Shown: positions 1 through 8,140, counted from the stretch's first letter. The stretch is 64,000 nt of DNA from Meridianimarinicoccus marinus (GCF_040689105.1 NZ_JBFBVU010000006.1:62001-126000), one strand, 5' to 3'. The notes: generated from the letters alone by a model not told the origin. Numbers and translations are program-made.

Positions 1-26
1 TGAGCCGCCACCAGGACACTGCAAAG

Positions 27-52
27 GCCCGCTCACCCGAGCGGGCTTTTTC
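27..52 (+). terminator. Rho-independent terminator of an upstream gene
   Basis: An 8-bp GC stem (GCCCGCTC paired with GAGCGGGC) closes an ACCC loop and is followed by five T. It must end a plus-strand transcript that begins left of the window; the TGA at 1-3 could be that gene's stop codon, but too little is visible to say. Confidence 0.75.
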
Positions 53-63
53 ATGGCCACCCG

Positions 64-516
64 TTATCCCAGATCCTTCTCGAAGAAGACCTTGCTGACG
101 GTGCCGTCCCCGAAGCCGTCCTGCCGGTAGACCTCGCGATACCCGGCGCGTCGATAGAAGGTCGGCGCCTGAAAGCTGAAGGTGTTCACAAAGGCCCGGC
201 GTCCGCCCTGGGCCCGCGCCCGGCGTTCCAGATCGGCCAGAAGCCACGACCCGATTCCTTGCCCGCGTCCATCGGGGTCCACCCACAGCAGGTCGATCTC
301 CAGACATTGCCCCCACAGCACCGCCGCAACACCTCCCAGAAGATGGCCGGCCCTGTTGCGCGCCTCCAACACGACAGGGCTTTGATCCCCGATGGTCGAG
401 ACGCGCCGATTGTCCGCGATCAGGTGCTGACGCAACTGATCCTCGGCCAAGGTCGGATCCGGCGCGGCGGCAATGGCAATCACCGCGCCAGACGGACCTA
501 CAGGCCCCGCGCCCAT
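64..516 (-). CDS. GNAT family N-acetyltransferase
   Basis: A 150-residue protein with the GNAT fold. The acetyl-CoA pyrophosphate-binding motif RGQGIG lies at residues 84-89, after the strand LEIDLLWV, and FYRRAGY at 120-126 is the usual GNAT motif B. The substrate cannot be told; many such small acetyltransferases act on amino groups of metabolites, antibiotics or proteins. Its start lies 19 bases inside the end of the preceding alpha/beta hydrolase gene on the same strand, so the two are probably co-transcribed. A GTG at 483 is an alternative start, because no strong ribosome binding site precedes 516. Confidence 0.85.
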   Translation of the reverse strand: MGAGPVGPSGAVIAIAAAPDPTLAEDQLRQHLIADNRRVSTIGDQSPVVLEARNRAGHLLGGVAAVLWGQCLEIDLLWVDPDGRGQGIGSWLLADLERRARAQGGRRAFVNTFSFQAPTFYRRAGYREVYRQDGFGDGTVSKVFFEKDLG

Positions 517-1490
517 GCCACGATACGCTCGGCGATCGGTGCGGTCTTGTTGGGACTCAGGATGTCACCGGCCAGAACATGCCCGCCGGGATCGTCGCCT
601 TCGACACGCACGACCGGCACCAACTCGCTCGGCGCGCCCCAGTCCGCCGACGCGCGGCGGGCCAGCTTGGGGTCGATCACCTGATCTTCGTTCGACACGA
701 AGAAGATCGCCGGCACCGTCATCGCCCCAAGATCCATGTTGCGCACCTTGTGGCTCAGCGCCCCCAGGCGCGCGACGGCCTCAAACGGATAGGAGGTCGT
801 CCAGTTTTCCGCATGGCCGGCGTTGCGCGGCTCGAAACTGTAGGTATCGCCAATCACCAGCCGGCCCCATGAATTGATCAGCGGCCATTCGATGGCCCGC
901 CCCTTCAGCCCGGCGGCGCCGAAATTCGGCGACATCAGCACCAGCCCGGCCATCTGGGCGTTCAGCGTCGAGTCAGCCGCAGCGGCCACCGCCAGCGTCG
1001 AACCGGTGGAATTGCCCATGACGATCACCCGCTCGCCCAGGCGCGCACCGACGGCCAGCGCCTCGGCCACGGCGTTCATCCAGTCGTGCACCGTCGGCTC
1101 GCCCATCGCCGCCGAGTCCCGGCCGTGGCCCGGCAGACGGGTCAGAAACAGGTTGGCCCCCAGCGCCGCTGCGACCATGTCCGGCAGCGGCCGCAATTCG
1201 GCCTTGGTGGCGGAAAACCCGTGGATATAGACCACCGACAGGGGCGTCTGCACGCCCGGTTCCCCCGCCCAGACGATCTCCTTGGCGGCATTGTCGCGCA
1301 GGTTGGCCACCTGCCCCTCCTGCTCGGCCAGCCAGACATCCAGATCGGCGCCCACTTGCGCTGGATCATAGTCGACGGTCAGATCCGCCGGTTCGGTCGG
1401 CCCGATCCAGTCCAGAAGCGCCAGCGTTCCCCAGGCCAGAACGGCCAGCCCGACCGCCCATTTCACCAGTGTCAGGATCATTCCCATCAT
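498..1490 (-). CDS. Membrane-anchored alpha/beta hydrolase
   Basis: A 330-residue alpha/beta hydrolase with one N-terminal hydrophobic segment (about residues 4-26), so the catalytic domain is probably periplasmic or membrane-tethered. The oxyanion motif HGFSA is at 90-94 and the nucleophile elbow GNSTG places the catalytic serine at about 161. Asp269 (in VSNED) and His304 (in GGHVL) complete a likely triad. It looks like a carboxylesterase or lysophospholipase-type enzyme, but the substrate is unknown. The ATG at 1490 was chosen because it overlaps the TGA of the upstream hydrolase (ATGA), which indicates translational coupling; a longer in-frame extension would overlap that gene heavily. 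Confidence 0.85.
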   Translation of the reverse strand: MMGMILTLVKWAVGLAVLAWGTLALLDWIGPTEPADLTVDYDPAQVGADLDVWLAEQEGQVANLRDNAAKEIVWAGEPGVQTPLSVVYIHGFSATKAELRPLPDMVAAALGANLFLTRLPGHGRDSAAMGEPTVHDWMNAVAEALAVGARLGERVIVMGNSTGSTLAVAAAADSTLNAQMAGLVLMSPNFGAAGLKGRAIEWPLINSWGRLVIGDTYSFEPRNAGHAENWTTSYPFEAVARLGALSHKVRNMDLGAMTVPAIFFVSNEDQVIDPKLARRASADWGAPSELVPVVRVEGDDPGGHVLAGDILSPNKTAPIAERIVAWARGL

Positions 1491-2248
1491 CGCGCCTCTC
1501 CCGTTGCTGCCAAGACCTGCTCCACCGAGCCCTCGATCAGAGCCAGGCATTCCGGGGTGGAAAACCGATGATCCGCCCCCTTCACCAGTGTCAGTCGCAG
1601 ATCCGGTCCGGTGGCATGTGCCAGCAGGCGCAGGGCCACATCCGTTTCGACCGCCTCATCCTCGGTGCCCTGCAGGAAGCGCACAGGGACCTCAAGTGCC
1701 AGCGGTTTGTCCAGCACCGTCTGCTTCCGGCCATCCTCGATCATCCCCCGGGTGATCCGGTACGGCGCGTCGTAATCCGAGGGGATCTCATAGATGCCCT
1801 CCTCCATCACCTTGCGCTGCCCGTCCGCGCCCAGCTCTGCCCACATCGAGGTGGTCATGAAATCCGGCGCCGCGGCAATCGTTACCAGCCCGGCCACCCG
1901 CTCTGGCATCGCGCGGGCGCACAGCAGGGCAATCCAGCCGCCCATGGAGGATCCGACCAGCACCTGAGGCCCTTCGGTCAGCGCCTCCAGCACCGCCATC
2001 GCGTCCTCGGCCCAATCGCCGATACAACCGTCGATGAAGGCTTCGGACGATTGCCCGTGCCCCGAGTAATCGAAGCGCACGAAGGCGCGGCCCTGCGACC
2101 GTGCCCAGTCTTCCAGATGCACCGCCTTAGTGCCTTCCATGTCCGACACGAAACCGCCCAGAAACACCAGTCCAGGCCCGGACCCGGCGCTGCGATGATA
2201 GGCAATGCGCCGCCCCTGCGGCGTGTCCAGATAGTTCGGCTCGGTCAT
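1487..2248 (-). CDS. ABHD10-like alpha/beta hydrolase (serine esterase)
   Basis: A 253-residue soluble alpha/beta hydrolase. It closely follows the pattern of mitochondrial ABHD10: LGGFVSDMEGTKA near 30-42, FVRFDYSGHG at 57-65, nucleophile elbow GSSMGG at 99-104 (Ser101), and acid/histidine candidates Asp197 and His227. ABHD10 is known as a mycophenolic-acid acyl-glucuronide esterase and S-deacylase, so esterase or thioesterase activity on a small acyl substrate is inferred. The start at 2248 (MTEPN...) gives the normal length; upstream in-frame sequence is low-complexity and overlaps the SDR gene. It is translationally coupled to the next hydrolase by an ATGA overlap. Confidence 0.88.
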   Translation of the reverse strand: MTEPNYLDTPQGRRIAYHRSAGSGPGLVFLGGFVSDMEGTKAVHLEDWARSQGRAFVRFDYSGHGQSSEAFIDGCIGDWAEDAMAVLEALTEGPQVLVGSSMGGWIALLCARAMPERVAGLVTIAAAPDFMTTSMWAELGADGQRKVMEEGIYEIPSDYDAPYRITRGMIEDGRKQTVLDKPLALEVPVRFLQGTEDEAVETDVALRLLAHATGPDLRLTLVKGADHRFSTPECLALIEGSVEQVLAATGEAR

Positions 2249-2315
2249 TTCGGCTCCTCGATTTGTCGGCCAAGCCTCGCCGCTGCCGCCGTCGCGGACA
2301 AGGGCTTTCTGCGGC

Positions 2316-3071
2316 TCAGTCCGGCCGCAATGCGGGCAGGCCGATGCCCGTGGCCTCGAAACCGCCATCGACAGACAGGGTTTGCCCGGTGACGAAACTG
2401 GCCTTGTCCGAACTGAGGAAGACGATGGCGCGGGCGATCTCTTCCTCGCTGCCATAGCGGTTCAGCGGCAGGGCGTCGTGATAGGCCGCAATGATCTCGG
2501 GGCTGTGCACCGCCATGGCCAGCTTGGTGCGCACCGGCCCCGGCGCCACGCAATTTGCCCGGATGCCATATTCCCCCAGTTCCACCGCCTGCTGCTGGGT
2601 CAGATGGATCACCCCGGCCTTCGAGGTGCCATAGGCCACCCGCAGGGTCGAAGCCCGCAGCCCCGAGATCGAGGCGATGTTCACAATGGTCCCGCGCGTC
2701 TTCCTCAGCGCCGGGAACGCCGCCTGCGAACACAGGAACACCCCATCCAGATTGGTCTCCATCACCCGCCGCCAGCGGGCGAAATCGGTCTCCTCAATGG
2801 GTCCGAAATCCGCGACCCCGGCATTGTTGACCAGATGGTCGATCCGCCCGAAAGCCGCCACGGTCTCGGCGATGATGGCCACCGCATCCTCGGGCCGCGA
2901 CACGTCGCGCTCCAGTGCCAAAACCCCGTCCAGTCCGGCTGCGGCCTCGCGAAGCGCGGGCGCATCGCGGTCCACCATGGCCACGCGCACCCCTTCCTCA
3001 AGAAACAGCCGCGTGGTGGCCAGACCGATGCCCCGTGCCGCCCCTGTCACAATCGCCACCCGCTCGCTCAT
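2316..3071 (-). CDS. SDR family oxidoreductase
   Basis: A 251-residue classical short-chain dehydrogenase/reductase. The cofactor motif TGAARGIG is at 9-16, NNAG at 82-85, the active-site serine at about 136 and YGTSK at 147-151 (Tyr147, Lys151). Asp after the second beta strand (MVDRD) suggests preference for NAD(H) over NADP(H). The substrate is unknown; FabG-like or glucose/sorbitol dehydrogenase-like roles are all possible. The ATG at 3071 starts directly at the Rossmann fold. The gene is the first of a minus-strand run that continues into the two hydrolases and the acetyltransferase. Confidence 0.9.
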   Translation of the reverse strand: MSERVAIVTGAARGIGLATTRLFLEEGVRVAMVDRDAPALREAAAGLDGVLALERDVSRPEDAVAIIAETVAAFGRIDHLVNNAGVADFGPIEETDFARWRRVMETNLDGVFLCSQAAFPALRKTRGTIVNIASISGLRASTLRVAYGTSKAGVIHLTQQQAVELGEYGIRANCVAPGPVRTKLAMAVHSPEIIAAYHDALPLNRYGSEEEIARAIVFLSSDKASFVTGQTLSVDGGFEATGIGLPALRPD

Positions 3072-3140
3072 GCCCTGCCTCCGCTGGTTTCCCGGAACCC
3101 TAGGCAATCGCCGGGACGGCGGCAATCGCCCGCACCCCGT

Positions 3141-3164
3141 CCCTTTTTCTTGTCAAAAATACTC
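3141..3164. repeat. Dispersed CTTTTTCTTG...AAATACTC element, copy 1
   Basis: The sequence CCCTTTTTCTTG followed by TCAAAAATACTC lies between the divergent SDR and thrS genes. Two further copies with one to a few changes are at 19601-19624 and, inverted, at 53828-53850. Similar strings are remembered as frequent in roseobacter intergenic DNA; function unknown. Confidence 0.6.
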
Positions 3165-3204
3165 AAGGCACAACATCGGCCCCCGACCAACCCGCCCTGC
3201 CGTC

Positions 3205-3233
3205 TTGACACCCCGCCGCCAAGCGCCCAGAAG
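3205..3233 (+). promoter_or_regulatory. Candidate promoter of thrS
   Basis: A perfect TTGACA at 3205-3210 stands 17 bases before a weak -10 (CAGAAG, 3228-3233), 65 bases upstream of the thrS start. Only the -35 is convincing. Confidence 0.35.
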
Positions 3234-3297
3234 ACCCGGCAAACCATACCCGCAACCGGGCGTTCCGTGGGCGCCAAACCGACGAGGAGGCCAGATC

Positions 3298-5244
3298 ATG
3301 GCAGACATCTCCCTTACCTTTCCCGATGGCAACAGCCGCTCTTACCCCGCAGGCGTGACCCCCGCTGATGTGGCCGCTGGTATTTCCAATTCGCTGGCCA
3401 AGAAGGCCATCTCGGCCACCGTCGCCGGCCAGCACTGGGATCTGCAATGGCCGATCGAGGCCGATGCCGAGATTGCCATTCACACCCTGAAGGACGACGC
3501 CCCGGCGCTGGAACTGATCCGCCACGACTGCGCCCACATCATGGCCCGCGCCGTGCAGGAGTTGTGGCCCGACGTGCAGGTCACCATCGGCCCGGTGATC
3601 GAGAACGGCTGGTATTACGATTTCGACCGCGCCGAGCCCTTCACCCCCGAAGATCTGGGCGCCATCGAGAAGAAGATGCGCGAGATCATCGCCGCCCGCG
3701 ATCTGGTCCGCACCGAGATCTGGGCGCGCGACCGCGCCGTCCAGCACTACAAGGACAAGGGCGAACCCTATAAGGTCGAACTGATCGACGCCATCCCGGG
3801 TGACGAGCCGCTGCGCATGTACTGGCACGGCGACTGGCAGGATCTGTGCCGCGGCCCGCACCTGCAACACACCGGACAAGTGCCCGCCGATGCCTTCAAG
3901 CTGATGAAGGTGGCCGGAGCCTATTGGCGCGGCGACAGCAACCGCCCGCAGTTGCAGCGTATCTATGGCGTGGCCTTCCAGAACAAGGACGGGCTGAAGA
4001 AATACCTCAACTTCCTCGAAGAAGCCGAGAAACGCGACCACCGCCGCCTTGGCAAGGAGATGGAGCTGTTCCACTTCCAGGAGGAAGCCCCCGGCATGGT
4101 GTTCTGGCATCCCAACGGCTGGACCATCTACCGCGAGTTGGAAGACTACATGCGTCGCCAGTTGACGCGCGACGGCTATAAGGAAATCAAGACCCCGCAG
4201 GTGGTGGACCGCAAGCTTTGGGAAAAGTCCGGCCACTGGGACAAGTACCGCGAGAACATGTTCACCACCGAGATCGATGAGGAACATGCCAACGAAAAGC
4301 GCACCAATGCGCTGAAGCCGATGAACTGCCCCTGCCATGTGCAGGTGTTCAATCAGGGCCTGAAGTCCTATCGCGACCTGCCCATGCGGCTGGCCGAATT
4401 CGGCTCGTGCCACCGTTACGAGGCGCATGGCGCGTTGCACGGTCTGATGCGGGTGCGCGGCTTCACTCAGGATGACGCGCATATCTTCTGCACCGAAGAC
4501 CAGATCGAAAGCGAATGCGCCAAGTTCATCGACCTGCTCAGCCGCGTCTACACTGACACCGGCTTTGGTAAATTTGACATCAAGCTGTCGACGCGCCCCG
4601 AACAGCGTGTCGGGTCGGACGAGATCTGGGACAAGGCCGAGGCCGCGCTGGAAAAGGCGATCCTCAGCGTGCGCAACGATTTCGAGCTCGATCCCGGCGA
4701 AGGCGCGTTCTACGGGCCGAAGCTGGACTTCAAGCTGACTGACGCCATCGGGCGCGAATGGCAGTGCGGCACCTTCCAGGCCGATTTCAACCTGCCCGAG
4801 CGCCTGAACGCCACCTACATCGGCGCCGATGGCGACAAGCATCGCCCGGTAATGCTGCACCGCGCGGTTCTGGGCTCGTTCGAGCGGTTCCTGGGCATCC
4901 TGATCGAGAACTACGCGGGCAAATTGCCGTTCTGGCTGGCCCCGCGCCAGGTGGTGGTGGCCTCGATCATCTCGGACGCGGATGCCTATTGTCAGGAGGT
5001 CGTCAACGCGCTGACCGCCGCCGGCGTGCGCGCCGAGGCCGACCTGCGCAACGAGAAGATCAACTACAAGGTGCGCGAGCATTCACTGGGCAAGGTGCCG
5101 GTGATTCTGGCCATCGGCATGAAAGAGGTCGAGAACCGCTCGGTCTCGGTCCGCCGTCTGGGCGAAAAGTCGACCAGCGTCGTGCCGCTGGACGAGATGG
5201 TCGGACAACTGACCCAAGAGGCCACGCCGCCCGATCTGGTCTGA
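3298..5244 (+). CDS. thrS: Threonine--tRNA ligase
   Basis: A 648-residue class II aminoacyl-tRNA synthetase that attaches threonine to tRNA-Thr in the cytoplasm. The N-terminal TGS domain (about 1-60) is followed by the editing domain with its histidines (IRHDCAHIM), the catalytic core with the zinc-site motif MNCPCH, the HGALHG/VRGFTQDD motif 2 region, and the anticodon-binding domain from about residue 545. Length fits the family. The ATG at 3298 has GAGGAGG about ten bases upstream, and starts right at the TGS domain; the long upstream open frame is not protein-like. The gene stands alone and ends at a GC-rich hairpin. Confidence 0.98.
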   Translation: MADISLTFPDGNSRSYPAGVTPADVAAGISNSLAKKAISATVAGQHWDLQWPIEADAEIAIHTLKDDAPALELIRHDCAHIMARAVQELWPDVQVTIGPVIENGWYYDFDRAEPFTPEDLGAIEKKMREIIAARDLVRTEIWARDRAVQHYKDKGEPYKVELIDAIPGDEPLRMYWHGDWQDLCRGPHLQHTGQVPADAFKLMKVAGAYWRGDSNRPQLQRIYGVAFQNKDGLKKYLNFLEEAEKRDHRRLGKEMELFHFQEEAPGMVFWHPNGWTIYRELEDYMRRQLTRDGYKEIKTPQVVDRKLWEKSGHWDKYRENMFTTEIDEEHANEKRTNALKPMNCPCHVQVFNQGLKSYRDLPMRLAEFGSCHRYEAHGALHGLMRVRGFTQDDAHIFCTEDQIESECAKFIDLLSRVYTDTGFGKFDIKLSTRPEQRVGSDEIWDKAEAALEKAILSVRNDFELDPGEGAFYGPKLDFKLTDAIGREWQCGTFQADFNLPERLNATYIGADGDKHRPVMLHRAVLGSFERFLGILIENYAGKLPFWLAPRQVVVASIISDADAYCQEVVNALTAAGVRAEADLRNEKINYKVREHSLGKVPVILAIGMKEVENRSVSVRRLGEKSTSVVPLDEMVGQLTQEATPPDLV

Positions 5245-5270
5245 TCCGTTTCTCGATCCTCTATTGCAAC

Positions 5271-5302
5271 GGCCCGCGGTTTCCCGCGGGCCGAATTGTT
5301 TC
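5271..5302 (+). terminator. Terminator-like hairpin after thrS
   Basis: A 9-bp stem, GGCCCGCGG paired with CCGCGGGCC, with a TTTC loop (5271-5292), is followed by GAATTGTTTC. The U tract is imperfect. Confidence 0.55.
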
Positions 5303-5352
5303 AGGCCGGGAAATTTCGGCGCGACCCGCCAACCCCGCGTGCCGTGAAACCT

Positions 5353-5378
5353 GTAACATTTCGTGTGTAGCGGCCGAA
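5353..5378 (+). promoter_or_regulatory. Candidate ECF-sigma promoter of the bufferin operon
   Basis: GTAACA (5353-5358), exactly 16 bases, then CGAA (5375-5378). This fits the GTAACC-N16-CGAA pattern remembered for Caulobacter SigF, an ECF sigma factor that drives bufferin-type operons during metal stress. It lies about 205 bases before bufA. An 11-base palindrome GTGTA-A-TACAC follows at 5393-5403 and might bind another regulator. No sigF or nrsF gene is present in this window, so the regulator would be elsewhere. The rest of 5303-5583 shows no gene. Confidence 0.45.
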
Positions 5379-5583
5379 CCCAAGGTCGCGGCGTGTAATA
5401 CACTGGCAGCATGTCGTTAAATATCAATGCTTTGGATGGGAACTCACCCCGCCCCGATCTGACAGGATATGACAGCCCGGTGAGTCACAGAGCCGTGTGT
5501 GGGATCGCCGATTTCCACCGTCTAGGATTTCCCTGTCGCCCGCTGCGGCACCGAAACACACAGAACCCAACAAGGATTGACCC

Positions 5584-5874
5584 ATGTCGAACACCGTGAA
5601 GCACCTTGCCGTTGCTGGCGCCGTCGCCGCCGCCGTTGCCACCGCCGCCACTGCCCCGGCCCACGCGCAAGCCCAGGAGAAATGCTATGGCGTGTCGCTG
5701 GCCGGCGAAAACGATTGCGCGGCCGGCCCCGGCACCACCTGCGCCGGCACCTCGACCGTCGACTACCAGGGCAACGCCTGGACACTGGTGGCCAAGGGCA
5801 CCTGCACGGAAATGGACCTTCCTGATGGGCGCATGGGGTCGCTGGACGCCCTGGACCGCGATCTGCCGGCCTGA
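5584..5874 (+). CDS. bufA: BufA1-family bufferin precursor (DUF2282)
   Basis: A 96-residue secreted precursor. Residues 1-28 form a Sec signal peptide (positive start, Ala/Val-rich core, AHA cleavage site). The mature part has exactly four cysteines (34, 45, 53, 74) in the DUF2282 pattern KCYGV, NDCAAGPG, TTCAGTS, KGTC. Bufferins are RiPP metallophores: the partner MNIO enzyme converts Cys residues to thiooxazole-type heterocycles and the exported product binds copper in the periplasm. AAGGA about eight bases before the ATG supports the start. It heads a compact operon with bufB, bufC and a DoxX gene. The C-terminal tail after Cys74 (about 22 residues, acidic) seems longer than in other family members I recall. 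Confidence 0.92.
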   Translation: MSNTVKHLAVAGAVAAAVATAATAPAHAQAQEKCYGVSLAGENDCAAGPGTTCAGTSTVDYQGNAWTLVAKGTCTEMDLPDGRMGSLDALDRDLPA

Positions 5875-5931
5875 CCGGCCTATCGGGCAGGCCGCAACCG
5901 GCCTGCCCATCCCTGATTTCCCGAGGTGCCC

Positions 5932-6798
5932 ATGTCGCCCAGCCGCCTGCCCTTCAACGCCCTCCCTGATGCCGTCGGCGTCGGCTACAAGTCCCGCCAT
6001 TTCGCGGCGATCGAGGCCGATCCCAGCCCTGTCCGCTGGTTCGAGGTTCATGCCGAGAACTACATGGGTGCAGGCGGACGCCCCCTGGCGCAAATGCGGG
6101 CGCTGGCCGAACGCTTCCCGATCTCGGTGCATGGCGTCGGTCTGTCCATCGGCGGAGACCGCCCGCTGGATACCGACCATCTGGCGCGCCTGAAGACGCT
6201 GCTGGGCTGGCTCAATCCGGCATCGTTTTCAGAGCATCTGGCCTGGTCGACCCATGACACCGGCTTTCTGAACGACCTTCTGCCGCTGCCCTACACCGCC
6301 ACCACGCTGGACCGCGTCTGCACCCATATCGACCAGGTGCAGGAGTCTCTGGGCCGCCGGATGCTGCTGGAAAACCCCTCGACCTATCTGGCCTTTGCCG
6401 AGACCGAAATGGCCGAGGTCGATTTCCTGCGCGAGATTACCACCCGCACCGGCTGTGGCCTGCTGCTGGACGTGAACAACGTGTTCGTGTCGGCCACCAA
6501 CCAGCAGACCGATCCCGTCGCCTATATCGACGCCTTCCCGCTGGATCTGGTGGGCGAAATTCATCTTGGCGGCCATGACGAGGACACCGACGACGCGGGC
6601 GCGCCCCTGCTGATCGACAGCCACGGCGCCCCGGTGGTGGACCCGGTCTGGACGCTCTATGCCCATACCCTGCGCCGGGGCGGTCCGCGCCCGACCCTGA
6701 TCGAATGGGACACCGATGTGCCCGACTGGCCCGTGCTTGCGTCCGAGGCCCGCCGCGCGGCAGAGCTGCTGTCCCCGGCCCCGGTTCCGGCGCAATGA
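5932..6798 (+). CDS. bufB: MNIO family peptide-modifying enzyme (DUF692, BufB)
   Basis: A 288-residue multinuclear non-heme iron-dependent oxidative enzyme of the DUF692 (MbnB/TglH/ChrH) family. It has a TIM-barrel with conserved metal-ligand motifs: HAENYMG, SVHGVGLSIGG, SEHLAW, LLENPSTYL, LLLDVNNV, EIHLGGHDE and IEWDTD. In characterised bufferin systems this enzyme modifies precursor cysteines in the cytoplasm before export. It starts 57 bases after bufA; ATG at 5932 is preferred because GAGG precedes it, although a GTG two codons upstream is possible. Its TGA overlaps the bufC ATG, so expression is coupled. Confidence 0.93.
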   Translation: MSPSRLPFNALPDAVGVGYKSRHFAAIEADPSPVRWFEVHAENYMGAGGRPLAQMRALAERFPISVHGVGLSIGGDRPLDTDHLARLKTLLGWLNPASFSEHLAWSTHDTGFLNDLLPLPYTATTLDRVCTHIDQVQESLGRRMLLENPSTYLAFAETEMAEVDFLREITTRTGCGLLLDVNNVFVSATNQQTDPVAYIDAFPLDLVGEIHLGGHDEDTDDAGAPLLIDSHGAPVVDPVWTLYAHTLRRGGPRPTLIEWDTDVPDWPVLASEARRAAELLSPAPVPAQ

Positions 6799-7544
6799 CC
6801 CGTCTTTCAACCTTTGGGCAGGCCGTTCTGGACCCCCAATCCCCGGTGCCAAAGGGTCTGACCGGCCCCGATGGCGCCCCCGCCGGGAAGCGATTCGACG
6901 TCTACCGCAACAACGTGGCCGTCAGCCTGACCGAAGCCTTGGAAACCGGGTTCCCGGTCATTCGCAAGCTGGTCGGAGAAGACTTTTTCAAGGCCATGGC
7001 AGGCGTTCACCTGCGGCAATCGCCCCCGCAAACGCCGCTCCTGATGTCCTATGGGGCCGCGTTTCCAGCCTTCCTGGAATCCTTCCCGCCGGTGGCGCAT
7101 CTGCCGTATCTTGCCGATGTGGCGCGACTGGAACTGGCCCTGCGCGAGGCCTATCACGCCGCCGACAGCACGCCCATGGATCCCACATGCCTGCAAGACC
7201 TTCCCACTGACGTGCTGATGACCACGAGGTTCTCCATGGCCCCGGCCATGCGTCTGCTGTCCTCGCCCTATCCGATCCACGGCATCTGGCGCGCCAATAC
7301 CGAAGCCACCGCCCCGCCCCCGCAACCGCAGGCCGAAGCGGTGCTGATCACCCGGCCAGGATTCGACCCGATTGTTGATCCGTTGACGCCCGGTGCCGCG
7401 GTGTTCTGCTCAATCCTTCATAGCGGCGCGCATTTCGGCGCGGCGCTGGACCGGGCCTGCAAGACCGATCCCGACTTTGACCTAAGCGCCACTCTGGGCC
7501 TGCTTCTGACCCGTGGCGCGATCCATTCCCTGACCGAAAGCTGA
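6795..7544 (+). CDS. bufC: BufC-type partner protein (DUF2063)
   Basis: A 249-residue protein of the DUF2063 family (often labelled putative DNA-binding). The N-terminal domain includes FDVYRNNVAVSLTEAL and the sequence FPVIRKLVGEDFF, the usual family hallmark. In bufferin and methanobactin-like systems such partners act with the MNIO enzyme as precursor-recognition (RiPP recognition-like) subunits rather than as DNA-binding proteins. The ATG overlaps the bufB stop (ATGA at 6795-6798), which fits production of a BufB-BufC complex. Direct evidence here is only the family pattern and gene order. Confidence 0.9.
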   Translation: MTRLSTFGQAVLDPQSPVPKGLTGPDGAPAGKRFDVYRNNVAVSLTEALETGFPVIRKLVGEDFFKAMAGVHLRQSPPQTPLLMSYGAAFPAFLESFPPVAHLPYLADVARLELALREAYHAADSTPMDPTCLQDLPTDVLMTTRFSMAPAMRLLSSPYPIHGIWRANTEATAPPPQPQAEAVLITRPGFDPIVDPLTPGAAVFCSILHSGAHFGAALDRACKTDPDFDLSATLGLLLTRGAIHSLTES

Positions 7545-7548
7545 GACC

Positions 7549-8106
7549 ATGAACACCCTTGTTTCCCTGTACAATTCTGCCTTCGGGCTGCTGGAACGCG
7601 CCACCGATGGCTGGCTGACCCCGACACTTGCCCGGCTGGTCTTCGCCGGCACCCTGCTGGTCTACTACTGGGCATCGGCGCTGACCAAATTGGGCGACGG
7701 TATCTTCGGCTTCCTGTTTCCCTCCCCGGGCGCCTACATCCAGATCTTCCCCAAGGCGGTGGAGGCCGCGGGCTATGACACCAGCCAGTTGGGCTTCTTC
7801 CACTGGCTGGTCGTGCTCCTGGGCACTTATGCCGAGTTTCTGCTGCCGTTGATGATTGTCATTGGGCTGCTCACCCGCGCCGCAGCCCTTGGCATGATCG
7901 GCTTTGTCATCGTGCAAAGCTGGGTGGACATCACCGGGCACGGGCTGGCGGCCAAGGACATCGGCGCATGGTTCGACCGCGACCCGAGCAGCCTGATTGT
8001 CGATCAGCGGTCGTTCTGGATCTTTCTGCTTCTGGTTCTGGTGCTGAAAGGCGCGGGTCCCTTCGCCGCAGACCGCTTTGTCCTGAACCGCAAAAGCGAC
8101 GCCTGA
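7549..8106 (+). CDS. DoxX family membrane protein of the bufferin operon
   Basis: A 185-residue inner-membrane protein with about four hydrophobic segments (near 28-45, 82-104, 107-125 and 150-168), matching the DoxX family. It begins 4 bases after bufC, so it belongs to the operon. DoxX genes are a common fourth member of bufferin operons, but their job is not settled; redox or quinone-related support of peptide maturation or metal stress defence are guesses. No catalytic motif can be pointed out. Confidence 0.85.
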   Translation: MNTLVSLYNSAFGLLERATDGWLTPTLARLVFAGTLLVYYWASALTKLGDGIFGFLFPSPGAYIQIFPKAVEAAGYDTSQLGFFHWLVVLLGTYAEFLLPLMIVIGLLTRAAALGMIGFVIVQSWVDITGHGLAAKDIGAWFDRDPSSLIVDQRSFWIFLLLVLVLKGAGPFAADRFVLNRKSDA

Positions 8107-8115
8107 CCCGCGGAT

Positions 8116-8140
8116 CGGCTGCCTGAAAACCGGGCAGCCG
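8116..8140 (+). terminator. Hairpin at the end of the bufferin operon
   Basis: CGGCTGCC pairs with GGCAGCCG across a 9-base loop, ten bases after the DoxX stop. No U tract follows, so it may stabilise the 3' end or terminate weakly. The remaining 8141-8329 holds the cold-shock gene leader with no gene. Confidence 0.45.

Noticed and set aside
2677..3297. Upstream in-frame extension of thrS
   Set aside because: It overlaps the SDR gene and a dispersed repeat, and is not protein-like; the start at 3298 has a strong ribosome binding site.
3163..5082. 639-codon open frame antisense to thrS
   Set aside because: Same effect; thrS motifs are complete on the plus strand.
5932..6798. The DUF692 enzyme as a methanobactin (MbnB) or 3-thiaglutamate (TglH) enzyme
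   Set aside because: The partner genes are a DUF2282 precursor and DUF2063, not MbnA/MbnC or TglA-type genes, so the bufferin assignment fits better.
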